Part shown: piece by piece, positions 44,173 through 52,969 of the stretch
Position numbering within the stretch: position 1 is the stretch's first letter
Layout: the number at the start of each line of letters is the position of its first letter
Origin: Streptomyces sp. DG2A-72
Lineage (GTDB): Bacteria; Actinomycetota; Actinomycetes; Streptomycetales; Streptomycetaceae
NCBI RefSeq assembly: GCF_030499575.1
Contig: NZ_JASTLC010000001.1
Span: 496,001-560,000, forward strand
Direction of reading: 5' to 3'
Length of the DNA: 64,000 nucleotides
The notes under the pieces: generated by a model
The model's database searches: none
What the model saw: only the letters and a program-made list of their open reading frames with translations
Told to the model about the DNA's origin: nothing
Translations under genes and position numbers: made by a program

Positions 44173-44970
44173 TCAGACGTCGGTGAGCTTGGGCATCTCA
44201 CCCTGGATGTTCGTGGTGTCGATCACCGAGAAGTTCGCGCCCTGCGGGTCGGTGAGGGCCGCGAACCGTCCGAAGGGGCTGTCCATCGGCCCGAACCGCA
44301 GGATCGCGCCGAGCTTGGTGGCCTTGGCGACGGCGTCGTCGCAGTCGGTGACAGCGAAGTAGACGTTGATGTACGGCGGCACCTCGGGCGGGAATTCCTC
44401 GGTCATCTTCATCCGGCCCAGGGCGGGGTTGCCTCCGACGTTGTAGACCCGGAAGTCCATCGCGTCGTCGTCCATCTGCTGGGACGTGTACGGGAAGACG
44501 GCGGGGAAGAACGTGTCCGACTTCTCGGGTTCACGGGTGAAGATCTCCGCCCAGCAGAACGCGCCCGGCTGGTCCATCGGCGCCTCGAACCCCTCGTGGG
44601 TGCCCGCCTGCCACACGCCGAACACGACGCCGCCGGGGTCGCTCGCCAGGCACATGCTGCCGAAGTCGCTCACCGCCATCGGCTCCATCACCACCTGGCC
44701 ACCGTTGTCACGGATCTTGGCCGCGGTGGCGGCCACGTCCGGCGACGCGAAATACAGACACCACTGGGACTGGTCTTCCTGGCCGGGCATCGGCGGTACG
44801 ACGGCGGCGACCGCCTTGCCGTCCACGTAGGCCTGGGTGTAGTTGCCGTACTCCGTCGCCTCTTCGCCGAACGTCCAGCCGAGGACGTCGCCGTAGAAGC
44901 TCTTCGCTCCCTCGACGTCGCTGAACATCGCATCGGCCCAACAGGGGGTTCCCTCAGGTTGTACCGCCAT
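44173..44970 (-). CDS. Two-domain VOC/glyoxalase family protein
   Basis: 265 residues made of two glyoxalase-like units (about 5-125 and 132-260). Typical strands: WADAMFSDVEGAKSFYGDVL at the start, GVVFGVWQAGTHEG at the end of unit one, and GRFAALTDPQGANFSVID at the end of unit two. Similar Streptomyces proteins are annotated only as VOC family or hydroxylase-like. No operon partner. Confidence 0.85.
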   Translation of the reverse strand: MAVQPEGTPCWADAMFSDVEGAKSFYGDVLGWTFGEEATEYGNYTQAYVDGKAVAAVVPPMPGQEDQSQWCLYFASPDVAATAAKIRDNGGQVVMEPMAVSDFGSMCLASDPGGVVFGVWQAGTHEGFEAPMDQPGAFCWAEIFTREPEKSDTFFPAVFPYTSQQMDDDAMDFRVYNVGGNPALGRMKMTEEFPPEVPPYINVYFAVTDCDDAVAKATKLGAILRFGPMDSPFGRFAALTDPQGANFSVIDTTNIQGEMPKLTDV

Positions 44971-45129
44971 GACTGCGGCCCTCTCGGTGTGTTGGCTTGT
45001 CCGAATCGGGTGGGTTGGCTGTCCGGATTCTCACGCTAGCCACCCCTCGGCCGGACCGCGCGCCGAATGCGTGACTCCGTTCCAGACTGGAGGGGGACGG
45101 GGGCGGACTTCGGGCGGACGGGGTGCGGG

Positions 45130-46194
45130 ATGGCGGACGGGACGATGCGGGCGTGGGCCGTGGTGCGGCCGGCGCCCGTCGAGGAGGGGCCCCTCAGGTT
45201 CGTGGAGAGACCGGTGCCGGTGCCAGGGGACGACGAGCTGCTGGTGCATGTGCGCGCGTGCGGGGTGTGCCGGACCGACCTGCACGTGGCCGAGGGAGAC
45301 CTGCCGGTCCATCGGCCGGAGGTGACGCCGGGGCACGAGGTCGTCGGCGTGGTCTCGGCGGTCGGGGCGGCGGCGAGCGCAGCGAGATGGGGGTCCCCCC
45401 GGCCGAAGGCTGGGGGAGGGTTCGCGGTCGGCGACCGGGTCGGCGTGGCCTGGCTGCGGCGGACCGACGGCACCTGTGCGTACTGTCTGCGCGGGGCGGA
45501 GAACCTGTGCCCGCGCTCCGAGTACACCGGCTGGGACGCCGACGGCGGTTACGCGGAGTACACGACGGTTCCGGCCGCGTTCGCACACCGGCTCCCCGAG
45601 GGCCTCGACGACGTGGCGGCGGCGCCCCTGCTGTGCGCCGGGATCATCGGCTACCGCGCGCTGCGGCGGGCGTCGCTCCCGCCGGGCGGGCGGCTCGGGC
45701 TGTACGGCTTCGGCGGCAGCGCCCATCTGTGCGCGCAGGTGGCACTGGCCGAGGGCGCCACCGTGCATGTGCTGACCCGGGGTGCGGCGGCGCGGCGGCT
45801 GGCGCTGGAGCTGGGGGTGGCGTCGGCGCGCGGTGCGCACGAGGCTCCGCCGGAACCCCTGGACGCGGCGATCCTGTTCGCACCGGTCGGCGACCTGGTG
45901 CCGGTCGCGCTGCGCGCCCTCGACCGCGGCGGCATCCTGTCGATCGCCGGAATCCACCTCACCGACATCCCGTCCCTGCGCTACGAGAGCGAACTGTTCC
46001 ACGAGAAGGAGCTGCGCAGCGTCACCTCCAACACCCGTGAGGACGCCCGGGAGTTCCTGGCACTGGCCGCCCGGCACGACGTCCACGCCACGACGCACGC
46101 CTATCCGCTGTCGGCGGCCGATCGGGCGCTGGCCGACCTCAAGCACGGCCGCTTCGACGGGGCGGCGGTGCTGGTGAACGACGTGGCGCGGTGA
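45130..46194 (+). CDS. Zinc-dependent alcohol dehydrogenase with an in-frame repeat insertion
   Basis: 354 residues from ATG 45130. Catalytic zinc ligands are in CGVCRTDLH and PGHE; the structural zinc cysteines are in [15 protein letters not shown](P) loop [10 protein letters not shown]. The subgroup is the AdhA-like zinc alcohol dehydrogenases. Between [10 protein letters not shown] and FAVGDRVG, where relatives have only a few residues, about 16 extra residues ([16 protein letters not shown]) are encoded by a copy of a palindromic repeat found elsewhere in the window. The reading frame is kept, and the loop is on the surface in family structures, so the enzyme may still work. Confidence 0.88.
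   Translation: MADGTMRAWAVVRPAPVEEGPLRFVERPVPVPGDDELLVHVRACGVCRTDLHVAEGDLPVHRPEVTPGHEVVGVVSAVGAAASAARWGSPRPKAGGGFAVGDRVGVAWLRRTDGTCAYCLRGAENLCPRSEYTGWDADGGYAEYTTVPAAFAHRLPEGLDDVAAAPLLCAGIIGYRALRRASLPPGGRLGLYGFGGSAHLCAQVALAEGATVHVLTRGAAARRLALELGVASARGAHEAPPEPLDAAILFAPVGDLVPVALRALDRGGILSIAGIHLTDIPSLRYESELFHEKELRSVTSNTREDAREFLALAARHDVHATTHAYPLSAADRALADLKHGRFDGAAVLVNDVAR
45387..45418 (+). repeat. Palindromic repeat module inside the alcohol dehydrogenase gene
   Basis: ATGGGGGTCCCCCCGGCCGA and then AGGCTGGGGGAG form a stem of G-run and C-run with a short internal stem. Same module as at 40655 and 59834. It adds codons without a frameshift. Confidence 0.8.
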
Positions 46195-46224
46195 TGGCGT
46201 ACGCCCCCTACTCGCAGGGCGGCG

Positions 46225-46560
46225 ATGATGTCCGGCCAGGAGCGTAGGGAGGCCGACCGTGTGGCGGGGCTGGAGATCGGCGTCGACGACTACCTGGTCA
46301 AGCCGTTCTCGCAGCGGGAGCTGGTGGCCCGGATCCGGGCCGTACTGCGCCGCTCGCAGCCTGCAGAGACACCGGAAGTCCTCCAGGTCGGGTCATTACG
46401 CGTCGACACGGGCGCCCGCCAGGCCACCGCCGACGGCACGATGCTGACGCTGCGCCCCAAGGAGTACGCGCTGCTGGAGGTGTTGGCCGGTGCTCCCGGG
46501 CGGGTGTTCTCGGCGCAGCAGTTGCTCGAACGGGTCTGGGGTGCCGCCTGGCAGCAGTCC
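46225..46560 (+). pseudogene. OmpR-type response regulator fragment
   Basis: Lacks the first half of the receiver domain: recognisable sequence begins at READRVAGLEIGVDDYLVKPF and continues with SQRELVARIRAVLRR into a winged-helix start (LTLRPKEYALLEVLAGAPGR). It breaks off at VWGAAWQQS, before the recognition helix. It contains an in-frame TTA at 46396-46398. Joined directly to a different receiver fragment, pointing to a deletion. Confidence 0.7.
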
Positions 46561-46870
46561 GCGACCGGGCCACCATGTCACCGCCGTGCACACGGGCGCC
46601 GACGCGCTCACCGCCACACGGTCCGACCTGTCCGACGTCGTCCTGTGCGACCTGGGCCTGCCCGACATCGACGGCTACGCGGTCGCGCGGGGCGTGCGGG
46701 CCCGGCCGCACGGCAGGCGGATCCGGCTGATCGCGGTGTCGGCCTTCGGCCAGGGCACCGATCGCGCGCTGTCCCGCGCCGCCGGATTCGACACCCACTT
46801 GGCGAAGCCGCTGCCGCTCACCGATCTGCTGGACCTGCTGGACCTGCTGGACCTGCTGGAGCATCCGTGA
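46561..46870 (+). pseudogene. Receiver-domain fragment of a hybrid kinase
   Basis: In another frame from the preceding fragment, reads GHHVTAVHTGADALTATRSD, then the phosphorylation-site strand VVLCDLGLPDIDGY and a conserved Lys in HLAKPLPL, ending at TGA 46870. This is the C-terminal receiver of a hybrid or CheY-like protein whose upstream part is missing. The tail DLLDLLDLLDLLEHP is encoded by four 9-bp tandem units at 46826-46861. Confidence 0.65.
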
Positions 46871-46946
46871 CATGTGTCTTCCCCCTCGGGCCGGGCTGTG
46901 CTTGCCTGGGGAGCCGCTTTTCCGTGTCCGGGGCGGGAGTTGCTGT

Positions 46947-47849
46947 ATGCGGAGCTCGTGGATCGTGGGGGTGCTGCTGGCCGGGGTACTGCTCGGCGCG
47001 TGCGGGGATCCGGCGTCCGAGCCGGAGAAGGCACCGCCCACACCCTCCGCGCCCGGGGGCACTACACGACAGCAGGCGCCGGCCACACCGACGACGCCGA
47101 TGAAGGCTCCCACCGTGCTCTACCTCGGTGACTCCCTCGCGATGGAGAACCAGAAGGTGCTGGGGCAGGAGCTGCGCAAGGACCTGGACGCCGAGTACAC
47201 CAGCGCCCCGTACTCGGGCACCACGCTCTGCGACTACCTGGAGGGCACGGGCAAGCGCTCCCTCGTCCCGGACGCGCACAAGGCGGCCGCCCTGGTGCGT
47301 TCCCTGCACCCGGACTACGTGGTGCTGCAGTTCTGGGGCAACGCCTGGGGCTACACCTGGTGCATGGACGGGATCACGCACGCCAAGGCCCCGAGCACGT
47401 ACTTCGCGCGGTACGCCGCCGACGCCGAACGCCTCACCGAACAGATCGCCGCGGCCGGAGGATCCGGGCGCCCGCGGATCGTCTGGGTGTTGCAGGGCCC
47501 GGACCCGATCACCCCCGACCGGGTCCGGCGCGTGAACGCCATCTACGAAGAGCGGGCCGCCACTTCGGGTGACGTCGTCGCCGACGCGGGCAGGACGGTC
47601 AGCCCGGACGGCGCCCGCTACACCTGGGCGAAGTACCTGCCCTGCACGCCGTACGAGCGCGAGCATCCCGACTACTGCACCCAGCCGGGCGGCGACCGGA
47701 CCGAGCTGCATTTCGGCGACGACTATCTGCACTTCTGTCTGGCGCCCACGACGTCCACCCCGAAGCCGTGCCCGGTCCGCTCCCCCGGCATCCTGCGCAT
47801 CGCCAGGGAGATCACTCGGGTGATCGGCGAACGAGCTCGGTCTCGATGA
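46947..47849 (+). CDS. SGNH/GDSL-hydrolase lipoprotein
   Basis: 300 residues from ATG 46947 (GGGAG upstream). Lipoprotein signal with LLGAC (Cys19), a Pro/Thr-rich tether, then LYLGDSLAME, the block I serine of SGNH hydrolases, and a conserved Asn/Gly region around VLQFWGNAWG. Catalytic Asp-His are probably in the ELHFGDDYLHF segment near 268. Likely a surface esterase acting on acetylated glycan or lipid. Not in an operon with the response-regulator debris upstream. Confidence 0.82.
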   Translation: MRSSWIVGVLLAGVLLGACGDPASEPEKAPPTPSAPGGTTRQQAPATPTTPMKAPTVLYLGDSLAMENQKVLGQELRKDLDAEYTSAPYSGTTLCDYLEGTGKRSLVPDAHKAAALVRSLHPDYVVLQFWGNAWGYTWCMDGITHAKAPSTYFARYAADAERLTEQIAAAGGSGRPRIVWVLQGPDPITPDRVRRVNAIYEERAATSGDVVADAGRTVSPDGARYTWAKYLPCTPYEREHPDYCTQPGGDRTELHFGDDYLHFCLAPTTSTPKPCPVRSPGILRIAREITRVIGERARSR

Positions 47850-47968
47850 GCCGGTTGATCAGCCGGTTGAGACGACGGCGGGCGTCCGCGGTGGGCGCTG
47901 GGGCCGGGAGTCGGCCGCGCGTCGAAATCGTTGGACAGCAGGGGCCGTTGACCAGTGGGATGGCGCTC

Positions 47969-48859
47969 ATGTGTGCCCAGAAGATACGTCCGGACGAAGT
48001 GGACATCGACGCCGCGCTGGTGAGCCGGCTGATCGCCCGGCAGTTCCCGGAGTGGGCGGGGCTGCCCGTGGCGCGGCTGGAGTCCTCCGGCACCGAGAAC
48101 GCGATGTTCCGGCTCGGCGACGAGCTGGTCGTACGGCTCCCCCGGCATCCCGGTGCCGTCGCGGACGTCGAGCACGAGCAGCGCTGGCTGCCCCTGCTGG
48201 GGCCGCTGCTACCGGCCGCGGTGCCCGAGCCGGTCGGGCAGGGTGTGGCGGGCGACGGATTCCCGTGGGCGTGGTCGGTGTTCCGGTGGCTGGACGGGCG
48301 TAATCCGGCCGTCGACGCGCTCGACGATCCCGAGACGCTGGCCGGGGAGCTGGCGGCGTTCGTCGGTGCGCTGCGCCGTGTGGACCCCATGGGCGCGCCG
48401 GTCGGCTACCGGGGGATTCCGCTGGCGGCCCGGGACGCGCCGACGCGTGAGGCGATCGTCCAGCTGGCGGGCGCCGTGGACACGGACGCGGTGACGGCGC
48501 TGTGGGAGGCGGCCCTGCGGGTCCCGGAGCACACCGGGCCGCCCGTCTGGGCGCACGGGGACCTGTCACCCGGAAACGTGCTGGTGGCCGACGGGCGGCT
48601 GAGCGCCGTGATCGACTTCGGGACCCTGGGCGTCGGCGACCCGGCCGTGGATCTGATCGTGGCCTGGAATCTCCTGCCCGCGTCGGCCCGCCCCGTCCTC
48701 CGTCACGCTCTCGGTGCCGACGACGCCCAGTGGGCGCGGGGCCGGGGCTGGGCGCTGTCGATCTCGCTGATCCAGCTGCCGTACTACTGGGAGACGAACC
48801 CGCCGCTGGCGGCGAACTCACGGCATGTGATCAAAGAGATCCTGGCCGAGGCCGGGTAG
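47969..48859 (+). CDS. Aminoglycoside-phosphotransferase-family kinase
   Basis: 296 residues from ATG 47969 (GTGGGA 3 bp before an alternative ATG 47960). APH fold: ENAMFRLGDELVVRLPR in the N-lobe with the ATP-site Arg, the catalytic loop WAHGDLSPGNVLV, and metal-binding VIDFGTLGVGDPAVDL. Family members phosphorylate aminoglycosides, macrolides or small metabolites; nothing here indicates which. Stand-alone gene. Confidence 0.87.
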   Translation: MCAQKIRPDEVDIDAALVSRLIARQFPEWAGLPVARLESSGTENAMFRLGDELVVRLPRHPGAVADVEHEQRWLPLLGPLLPAAVPEPVGQGVAGDGFPWAWSVFRWLDGRNPAVDALDDPETLAGELAAFVGALRRVDPMGAPVGYRGIPLAARDAPTREAIVQLAGAVDTDAVTALWEAALRVPEHTGPPVWAHGDLSPGNVLVADGRLSAVIDFGTLGVGDPAVDLIVAWNLLPASARPVLRHALGADDAQWARGRGWALSISLIQLPYYWETNPPLAANSRHVIKEILAEAG

Positions 48860-48909
48860 CGGCGGACCGGCCGCCAGGTGCTCGGCGACCGGTCACCGCA
48901 CTGTGTGCC

Positions 48910-49392
48910 CTACTCCCCCGCCGCCGCCTTCTCCAGGGCGGCGATGTCGATCTTGCCCATCTTCATCATGGCGCCCATCGCGCGGGTGGCCTTCTCCATG
49001 TCCGGGTCGGTGGTCAGCTCGATGAGGCGGTCGGGGACGACCTGCCAGGACAGGCCGTACTTGTCCTTGAGCCAGCCGCAGGGCCCGGGCTCGCCGCCGC
49101 CCTCGAGGAACTTGTTCCAGTAGAAGTCGACCTCTTCCTGGTCCGCACAGGCGATCATGAAGGAGATCGCTTCGGTGAACTTGAACTGCGGGCCGGCGTT
49201 GAGAGCCAGGAACCGCTGGCCGTTGGCCGTGAACTCGACGGTCATCACGGATCCGGCGGGCTGCATGGCGCCCTCGGTGTAGCGGGCGACCTTGCCGACG
49301 CTGGAGTTCTTGAAGATCGAGACGTAGTAGTGGGCGGCTTCCTCGGCCTGGTCCTCGAACCAGAGACACGTGGTGAATCCGTCGGTGGCCAT
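48910..49392 (-). CDS. PhnB-like VOC protein
   Basis: 160 residues from ATG 49392 with GGAGG 5 bp upstream. Begins TTCLWFEDQAEEAAHYYVSI, then FLALNAGPQFKFTEAISFMI and CGWLKDKYGLSWQVVP, the pattern of PhnB/3-demethylubiquinone-methyltransferase-like glyoxalase-fold proteins. C-terminal MMKMGKIDIAALEKA is a common tail in this group. Function unassigned. Confidence 0.88.
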   Translation of the reverse strand: MATDGFTTCLWFEDQAEEAAHYYVSIFKNSSVGKVARYTEGAMQPAGSVMTVEFTANGQRFLALNAGPQFKFTEAISFMIACADQEEVDFYWNKFLEGGGEPGPCGWLKDKYGLSWQVVPDRLIELTTDPDMEKATRAMGAMMKMGKIDIAALEKAAAGE

Positions 49393-49515
49393 GAGTACCT
49401 CCTGGGGCATGGAACGCGGTCACCTGTATCGACCGATCCTGCACCCGGAACTCATCGGCCGGGCGGCCGATTAATCCACGTGGCCGCTACACCGTCCCGG
49501 CATAGCATCGCGAGC

Positions 49516-50724
49516 ATGACATCGACGCCCGCCGACGGCATCCGTCCCTTCCGTATCGACATCCCGCAGAGCGACCTCGATGATCTCCACGACCGGCTCG
49601 ACCGCACCCGCTGGCCGGACATGCTTTCGGGGGTGGGCTGGTCGTACGGCGTCCCGCGCGACTATCTCCAGGAGCTCGCCCGGTACTGGCGGCACGAGTA
49701 CGACTGGCGTGCGGCCGAGGCTCAGCTCAACGAGTGGCCCCAGTTCACGACCACCATCGACGGCGCGAACGTGCACTTCGCGCATATCCGCTCCCCGGAA
49801 CCGAACGCCACGCCGCTGATCATCACGCACGGCTGGCCGGGCTCGATCGTCGAATTCCTGGATGTCGTAGGGCCGTTGACCGATCCGGCCGCACACGGGG
49901 GCGATCCGGCCGACGCGTTCCATGTCGTCGTACCGAGCGTTCCGGGGTTCGGGCTGTCCGGGCCCACGCCGGACACCGGCTGGGAGGCGGGGCGGGTCGC
50001 CGACGCGTGGGCCGAGCTGATGACGCGGCTCGGCTACGAGCGGTTCGGCGCGCAGGGCGGCGACTGGGGGTCGGCCATCTCCCGCGAGCTGGGCCGCGCG
50101 TACCCGGACCGGTTGATCGGCGTGCACCTCAATCTGCTGCCGGGCGCGCAGGCGACCCATGAACCGACGGCCGAGGAGCTGGACGCGCTGAGTCCCGAGG
50201 AGCGGGAGCGCACGCTCGCCTCCTGGCGCGGCTGGAGCGCCTGGTCCCGCGAGGGCACCGGGTACGCCATCCTGCAGTCCACCAAGCCGCAGACCCTGGC
50301 GTACGGGCTCACGGACTCCCCCGTCGGTCAACTCGCCTGGATCGTCGAGAAGTTCCAGGAGTGGACGGACTCGGCGGAGCTGCCCGAGGAGGCCGTCGAC
50401 CGGGACCGGCTGCTGACCAACGTGATGCTGTACTGGCTGACCGGGACCGCCGGTTCGTCCGCCCGGATCTACTACGAGCGGGCGCACGCCCCGGCCGACC
50501 GGGCCGGAGCGCCCAGGCAGCCGTCGACCGCGCCGACCGCGCTCGCCCTCTTCCCCGCCGAACCGCAGATCGCGCTGCGGCACAAGGCGGACCGCACGGA
50601 GAACATCGTGCGGTGGACGGAGCTGGACCGCGGTGGGCACTTCGCCGCGATGGAGGAACCGGATCTGCTGGTCGAGGACGTGAGGGCGTTCTTCCGGCAG
50701 TTGCGCGAGAAGGGTGACGGCTGA
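49516..50724 (+). CDS. Epoxide hydrolase (EH N-terminal domain, alpha/beta fold)
   Basis: 402 residues from ATG 49516. N-terminal EHN domain (FRIDIPQSDLDDLHDRLDRT) and alpha/beta hydrolase with oxyanion HGWPGS, nucleophile Asp in QGGDWGS, and catalytic His in RGGHFAAMEEP near the C-terminus. Such enzymes open epoxides to diols. Actinomycete members are diverse; the substrate is unknown. Monocistronic, followed by the clpP3 promoter. Confidence 0.9.
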   Translation: MTSTPADGIRPFRIDIPQSDLDDLHDRLDRTRWPDMLSGVGWSYGVPRDYLQELARYWRHEYDWRAAEAQLNEWPQFTTTIDGANVHFAHIRSPEPNATPLIITHGWPGSIVEFLDVVGPLTDPAAHGGDPADAFHVVVPSVPGFGLSGPTPDTGWEAGRVADAWAELMTRLGYERFGAQGGDWGSAISRELGRAYPDRLIGVHLNLLPGAQATHEPTAEELDALSPEERERTLASWRGWSAWSREGTGYAILQSTKPQTLAYGLTDSPVGQLAWIVEKFQEWTDSAELPEEAVDRDRLLTNVMLYWLTGTAGSSARIYYERAHAPADRAGAPRQPSTAPTALALFPAEPQIALRHKADRTENIVRWTELDRGGHFAAMEEPDLLVEDVRAFFRQLREKGDG

Positions 50725-50756
50725 CCGTACGCGAGCAGGGCTCTGCCCACGGCGAA

Positions 50757-50771
50757 TCTGCCGCGGGCAGA
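50757..50771. promoter_or_regulatory. Putative PopR box upstream of clpP3
   Basis: TCTGCC-GCG-GGCAGA, about 100 bp before the clpP3 start. The PopR box as I recall it from Streptomyces lividans is TTCTGCC-N3-GGCAGAA, so 12 of 14 positions match. An overlapping wider repeat pairs CTCTGCCC at 50741 with GGGCAGAG at 50765. Confidence 0.7.
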
Positions 50772-50870
50772 GAAATCCCCGGTGAGGGCGGTTCCGGGCC
50801 GAGAGTGGAGAGCGCAGGCCACTGCGACTCGACCCATCGACATCTCGACATCTCGACTAGGAGCGCGCCG

Positions 50871-51524
50871 ATGTCTCCACTCATCGCCGGCCGGGGGCCG
50901 GACCTCATGCCACGGGCCGAGGAGGGCGACACCCCTCCGACCCGGCTCGACGACCACCTCGCCGCCCAACTGCTCGGTCAGCGGATCGTGTTGCTGGGCA
51001 CCCAGGTCGACGAGGTCTCCGCCAACCGGATCTGCTCGCAACTGCTGATCCTGTCCGCCGAGGACCCGCGCACGGACATCAGCCTGTACATCAACAGTCC
51101 GGGCGGCTCGGTGTACGCGGGCCTCGCCATCTACGACACGATGCGGCTGATCCCGAACGATGTGTCGACGCTGGCGATGGGTTTCGCGGCGAGCATGGGC
51201 CAGTTCCTGCTCTGCGCGGGCACGCCCGGCAAGCGGTACGCCCTGCCGAACGCGCGGATCATGATGCACCAGGGGTCGGCGGGCATCGGCGGCACCACCG
51301 CCGACATCGAGATCCAGGCGGAGAACCTGGACCACAGCAAGCGGACCATGGAGCGGCTTCTGGCCGAGAACACGGGCCAGACACCGGAGACCATCGCCCG
51401 GGACGGCGACCGCGACCGCTGGTTCACGGCCGAGGAGGCGATGGAGTACGGCATGGTGGACCGGGTCCTGGAGTCGCTCGCCGACGTCCGCCCGGCCGCC
51501 TCGAAGCGACGGATGGGGCTGTGA
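50871..51524 (+). CDS. clpP3: ClpP3 protease subunit
   Basis: 217 residues from ATG 50871, AGGAG upstream. Catalytic triad is complete: Ser108 in GFAASMGQF, His133 in MMHQGS, Asp182 in DRDRWF. ClpP subunits form stacked heptamers that degrade proteins fed by Clp ATPases. Order clpP3-clpP4 with a convergent popR is the Streptomyces locus that is switched on when ClpP1P2 fails. One base separates it from clpP4. Confidence 0.88.
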   Translation: MSPLIAGRGPDLMPRAEEGDTPPTRLDDHLAAQLLGQRIVLLGTQVDEVSANRICSQLLILSAEDPRTDISLYINSPGGSVYAGLAIYDTMRLIPNDVSTLAMGFAASMGQFLLCAGTPGKRYALPNARIMMHQGSAGIGGTTADIEIQAENLDHSKRTMERLLAENTGQTPETIARDGDRDRWFTAEEAMEYGMVDRVLESLADVRPAASKRRMGL

Positions 51525-51525
51525 C

Positions 51526-52128
51526 ATGGGGAACTACACGATTCCGTACGTCGTCGAGCGGACCGCGCACGGCGAGCGGTCCTCCGACGTCTTCAGCCGT
51601 CTGCTGTCGGAGCGGATCATCTTCCTCGGCACCGAGATCGACGACGGCGTGGCCAACGTCGTCATCGCGCAACTGCTCCATCTGGAGTCGTCGGCGCCGG
51701 AGAACGAGATCGCGATCTACATCAACTCGCCCGGTGGCTCGTTCACTTCGCTGATGGCGATCTACGACACGATGGCCTTCGTGCAGGCGCCGGTCTCGAC
51801 GTTCTGCGTGGGCCAGGCGGCCTCCACGGCGGCCGTACTGCTGGCCGGAGGGGATCCCGGCCGGCGGTTCGTGCTGGAGCACGCGCGCGTGCTGCTCGGT
51901 CAGCCGGCCAGCGGCGGCAGCCGGGGCGCGATCTCCGATCTCGCGCTCCAGGCCAAGGAGATGGTCCGGATCCGTTCCCAGGTGGAGGAGGTGCTGGCCC
52001 GGCACACGCACCACGACATCGCGACGCTGCGCGCGGACATGGACCGCGACAAGGTGTTCACGGCCGAGGAGGCGGTGGCGTACGGGTTGGCCGACGAGGT
52101 GGTGAGCCGGCGCCTGGTGGGAGTCTGA
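51526..52128 (+). CDS. clpP4: ClpP4 protease subunit lacking the catalytic histidine
   Basis: 200 residues; ATG 51526 one base after the clpP3 stop. Keeps Ser100 in [10 protein letters not shown] and the acidic segment [13 protein letters not shown], but the strand that normally reads IHQP is LLGQP, with Gly125 at the His position. It should not be proteolytically active alone and probably serves as structural or ATPase-docking partner of ClpP3 in a mixed particle. The remaining fold is normal. Confidence 0.87.
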   Translation: MGNYTIPYVVERTAHGERSSDVFSRLLSERIIFLGTEIDDGVANVVIAQLLHLESSAPENEIAIYINSPGGSFTSLMAIYDTMAFVQAPVSTFCVGQAASTAAVLLAGGDPGRRFVLEHARVLLGQPASGGSRGAISDLALQAKEMVRIRSQVEEVLARHTHHDIATLRADMDRDKVFTAEEAVAYGLADEVVSRRLVGV

Positions 52129-52141
52129 GGCGCCGGTCCCG

Positions 52142-52684
52142 TCAGGCGGCCAGGCAGAGACCGTTGTACGACGACATGCCCGTGGCCCGGCTCCGAGTGA
52201 GCTCACTCTGCGCCAGCGAGAGCAGATCGCCGAGGCCCAGGCCGAGGGCGTGGGCGGCGGCCGCGAGGACCTCCGAGGAGGCCTCCTTGCGGCCGCGCTC
52301 CACCTCCGACAGATAGGGCATGGAGATACGGGCGGCGTCGGCCACGTCCTTGAGCGTCCGCTCCTGCGCGAGCCGCTCGCGCCGCAGCACATCGCCGATC
52401 AGGTCGCGCCAGAGAGGTTCCCTGGGTTCCTTGGGGGCGACGGGCGAGGTGGATCGGTCCGGCGCGGGGGCGACGGGCGCGAGGGGGCGGGCGGACGCTG
52501 GGCGGGCGCTGGTCTCCGGGCGTGTCACCGACGGGTGCTGGGACTGCGGACGCTCGGCTGACGGGCGCTCGACCTGCGGACGCTGGGCCGATGGGCCCTC
52601 GAGCTGCGGGCGTTGGGCCGCTGGGCGCTGGGCCGGCGGGCGCAGAGGGATCACGCGGGCTTGGTTCGGCGCTTGGTTGCTCAC
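52142..52684 (-). CDS. popR: PopR, XRE-type activator of clpP3-clpP4
   Basis: 180 residues. Low-complexity N-terminus with four 10-residue Arg-Pro-Gln repeats (about 19-58), then an XRE helix-turn-helix at about 100-160 (RTLKDVADAARISMPYLSEV, then KEASSEVLAAAAHALGLGLG) and a C-terminal CLAA. The known PopR is degraded by ClpP1P2 through C-terminal alanines, and this Leu-Ala-Ala end fits. Start GTG 52684 is poorly supported because its Shine-Dalgarno is too close. Convergent with clpP4, 13 bp apart. Confidence 0.8.
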   Translation of the reverse strand: MSNQAPNQARVIPLRPPAQRPAAQRPQLEGPSAQRPQVERPSAERPQSQHPSVTRPETSARPASARPLAPVAPAPDRSTSPVAPKEPREPLWRDLIGDVLRRERLAQERTLKDVADAARISMPYLSEVERGRKEASSEVLAAAAHALGLGLGDLLSLAQSELTRSRATGMSSYNGLCLAA

Positions 52685-52728
52685 CTTCCCAGACTAAATT
52701 CCCTCGACTCCAGGGGAAGGGATCAGCA

Positions 52729-52745
52729 TTCTGCCCTGGGTGGAA
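52729..52745. promoter_or_regulatory. Second PopR-box-like site upstream of popR
   Basis: TTCTGCC-CTG-GGTGGAA, 45 bp before the popR start and 225 bp before the sigma-factor gene. It matches 12 of 14 bases of the recalled PopR box. Would imply autoregulation or control of the sigma gene. The 285-bp divergent region contains no gene. Confidence 0.45.
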
Positions 52746-52969
52746 TCGTCGAGACGGGGGTGGGCGGCGGACGTGCTGTGCGCACTCGACGACGCGCCCG
52801 GCAGGGGCTGTTGGCCTGTTCCTCGCCGCCCGCCGCTGAGCCCACCTGTCCCACACCACTCAATTTCCGCCGCACGGCGGCCCGATGGGCATGCGGTGTG
52901 CGGACCGGGGTAGTCGCTTGTGGAGGACCGAGCCGGAGTCTCAGGTGACCCGCGTGGGGAGAGGACGAC

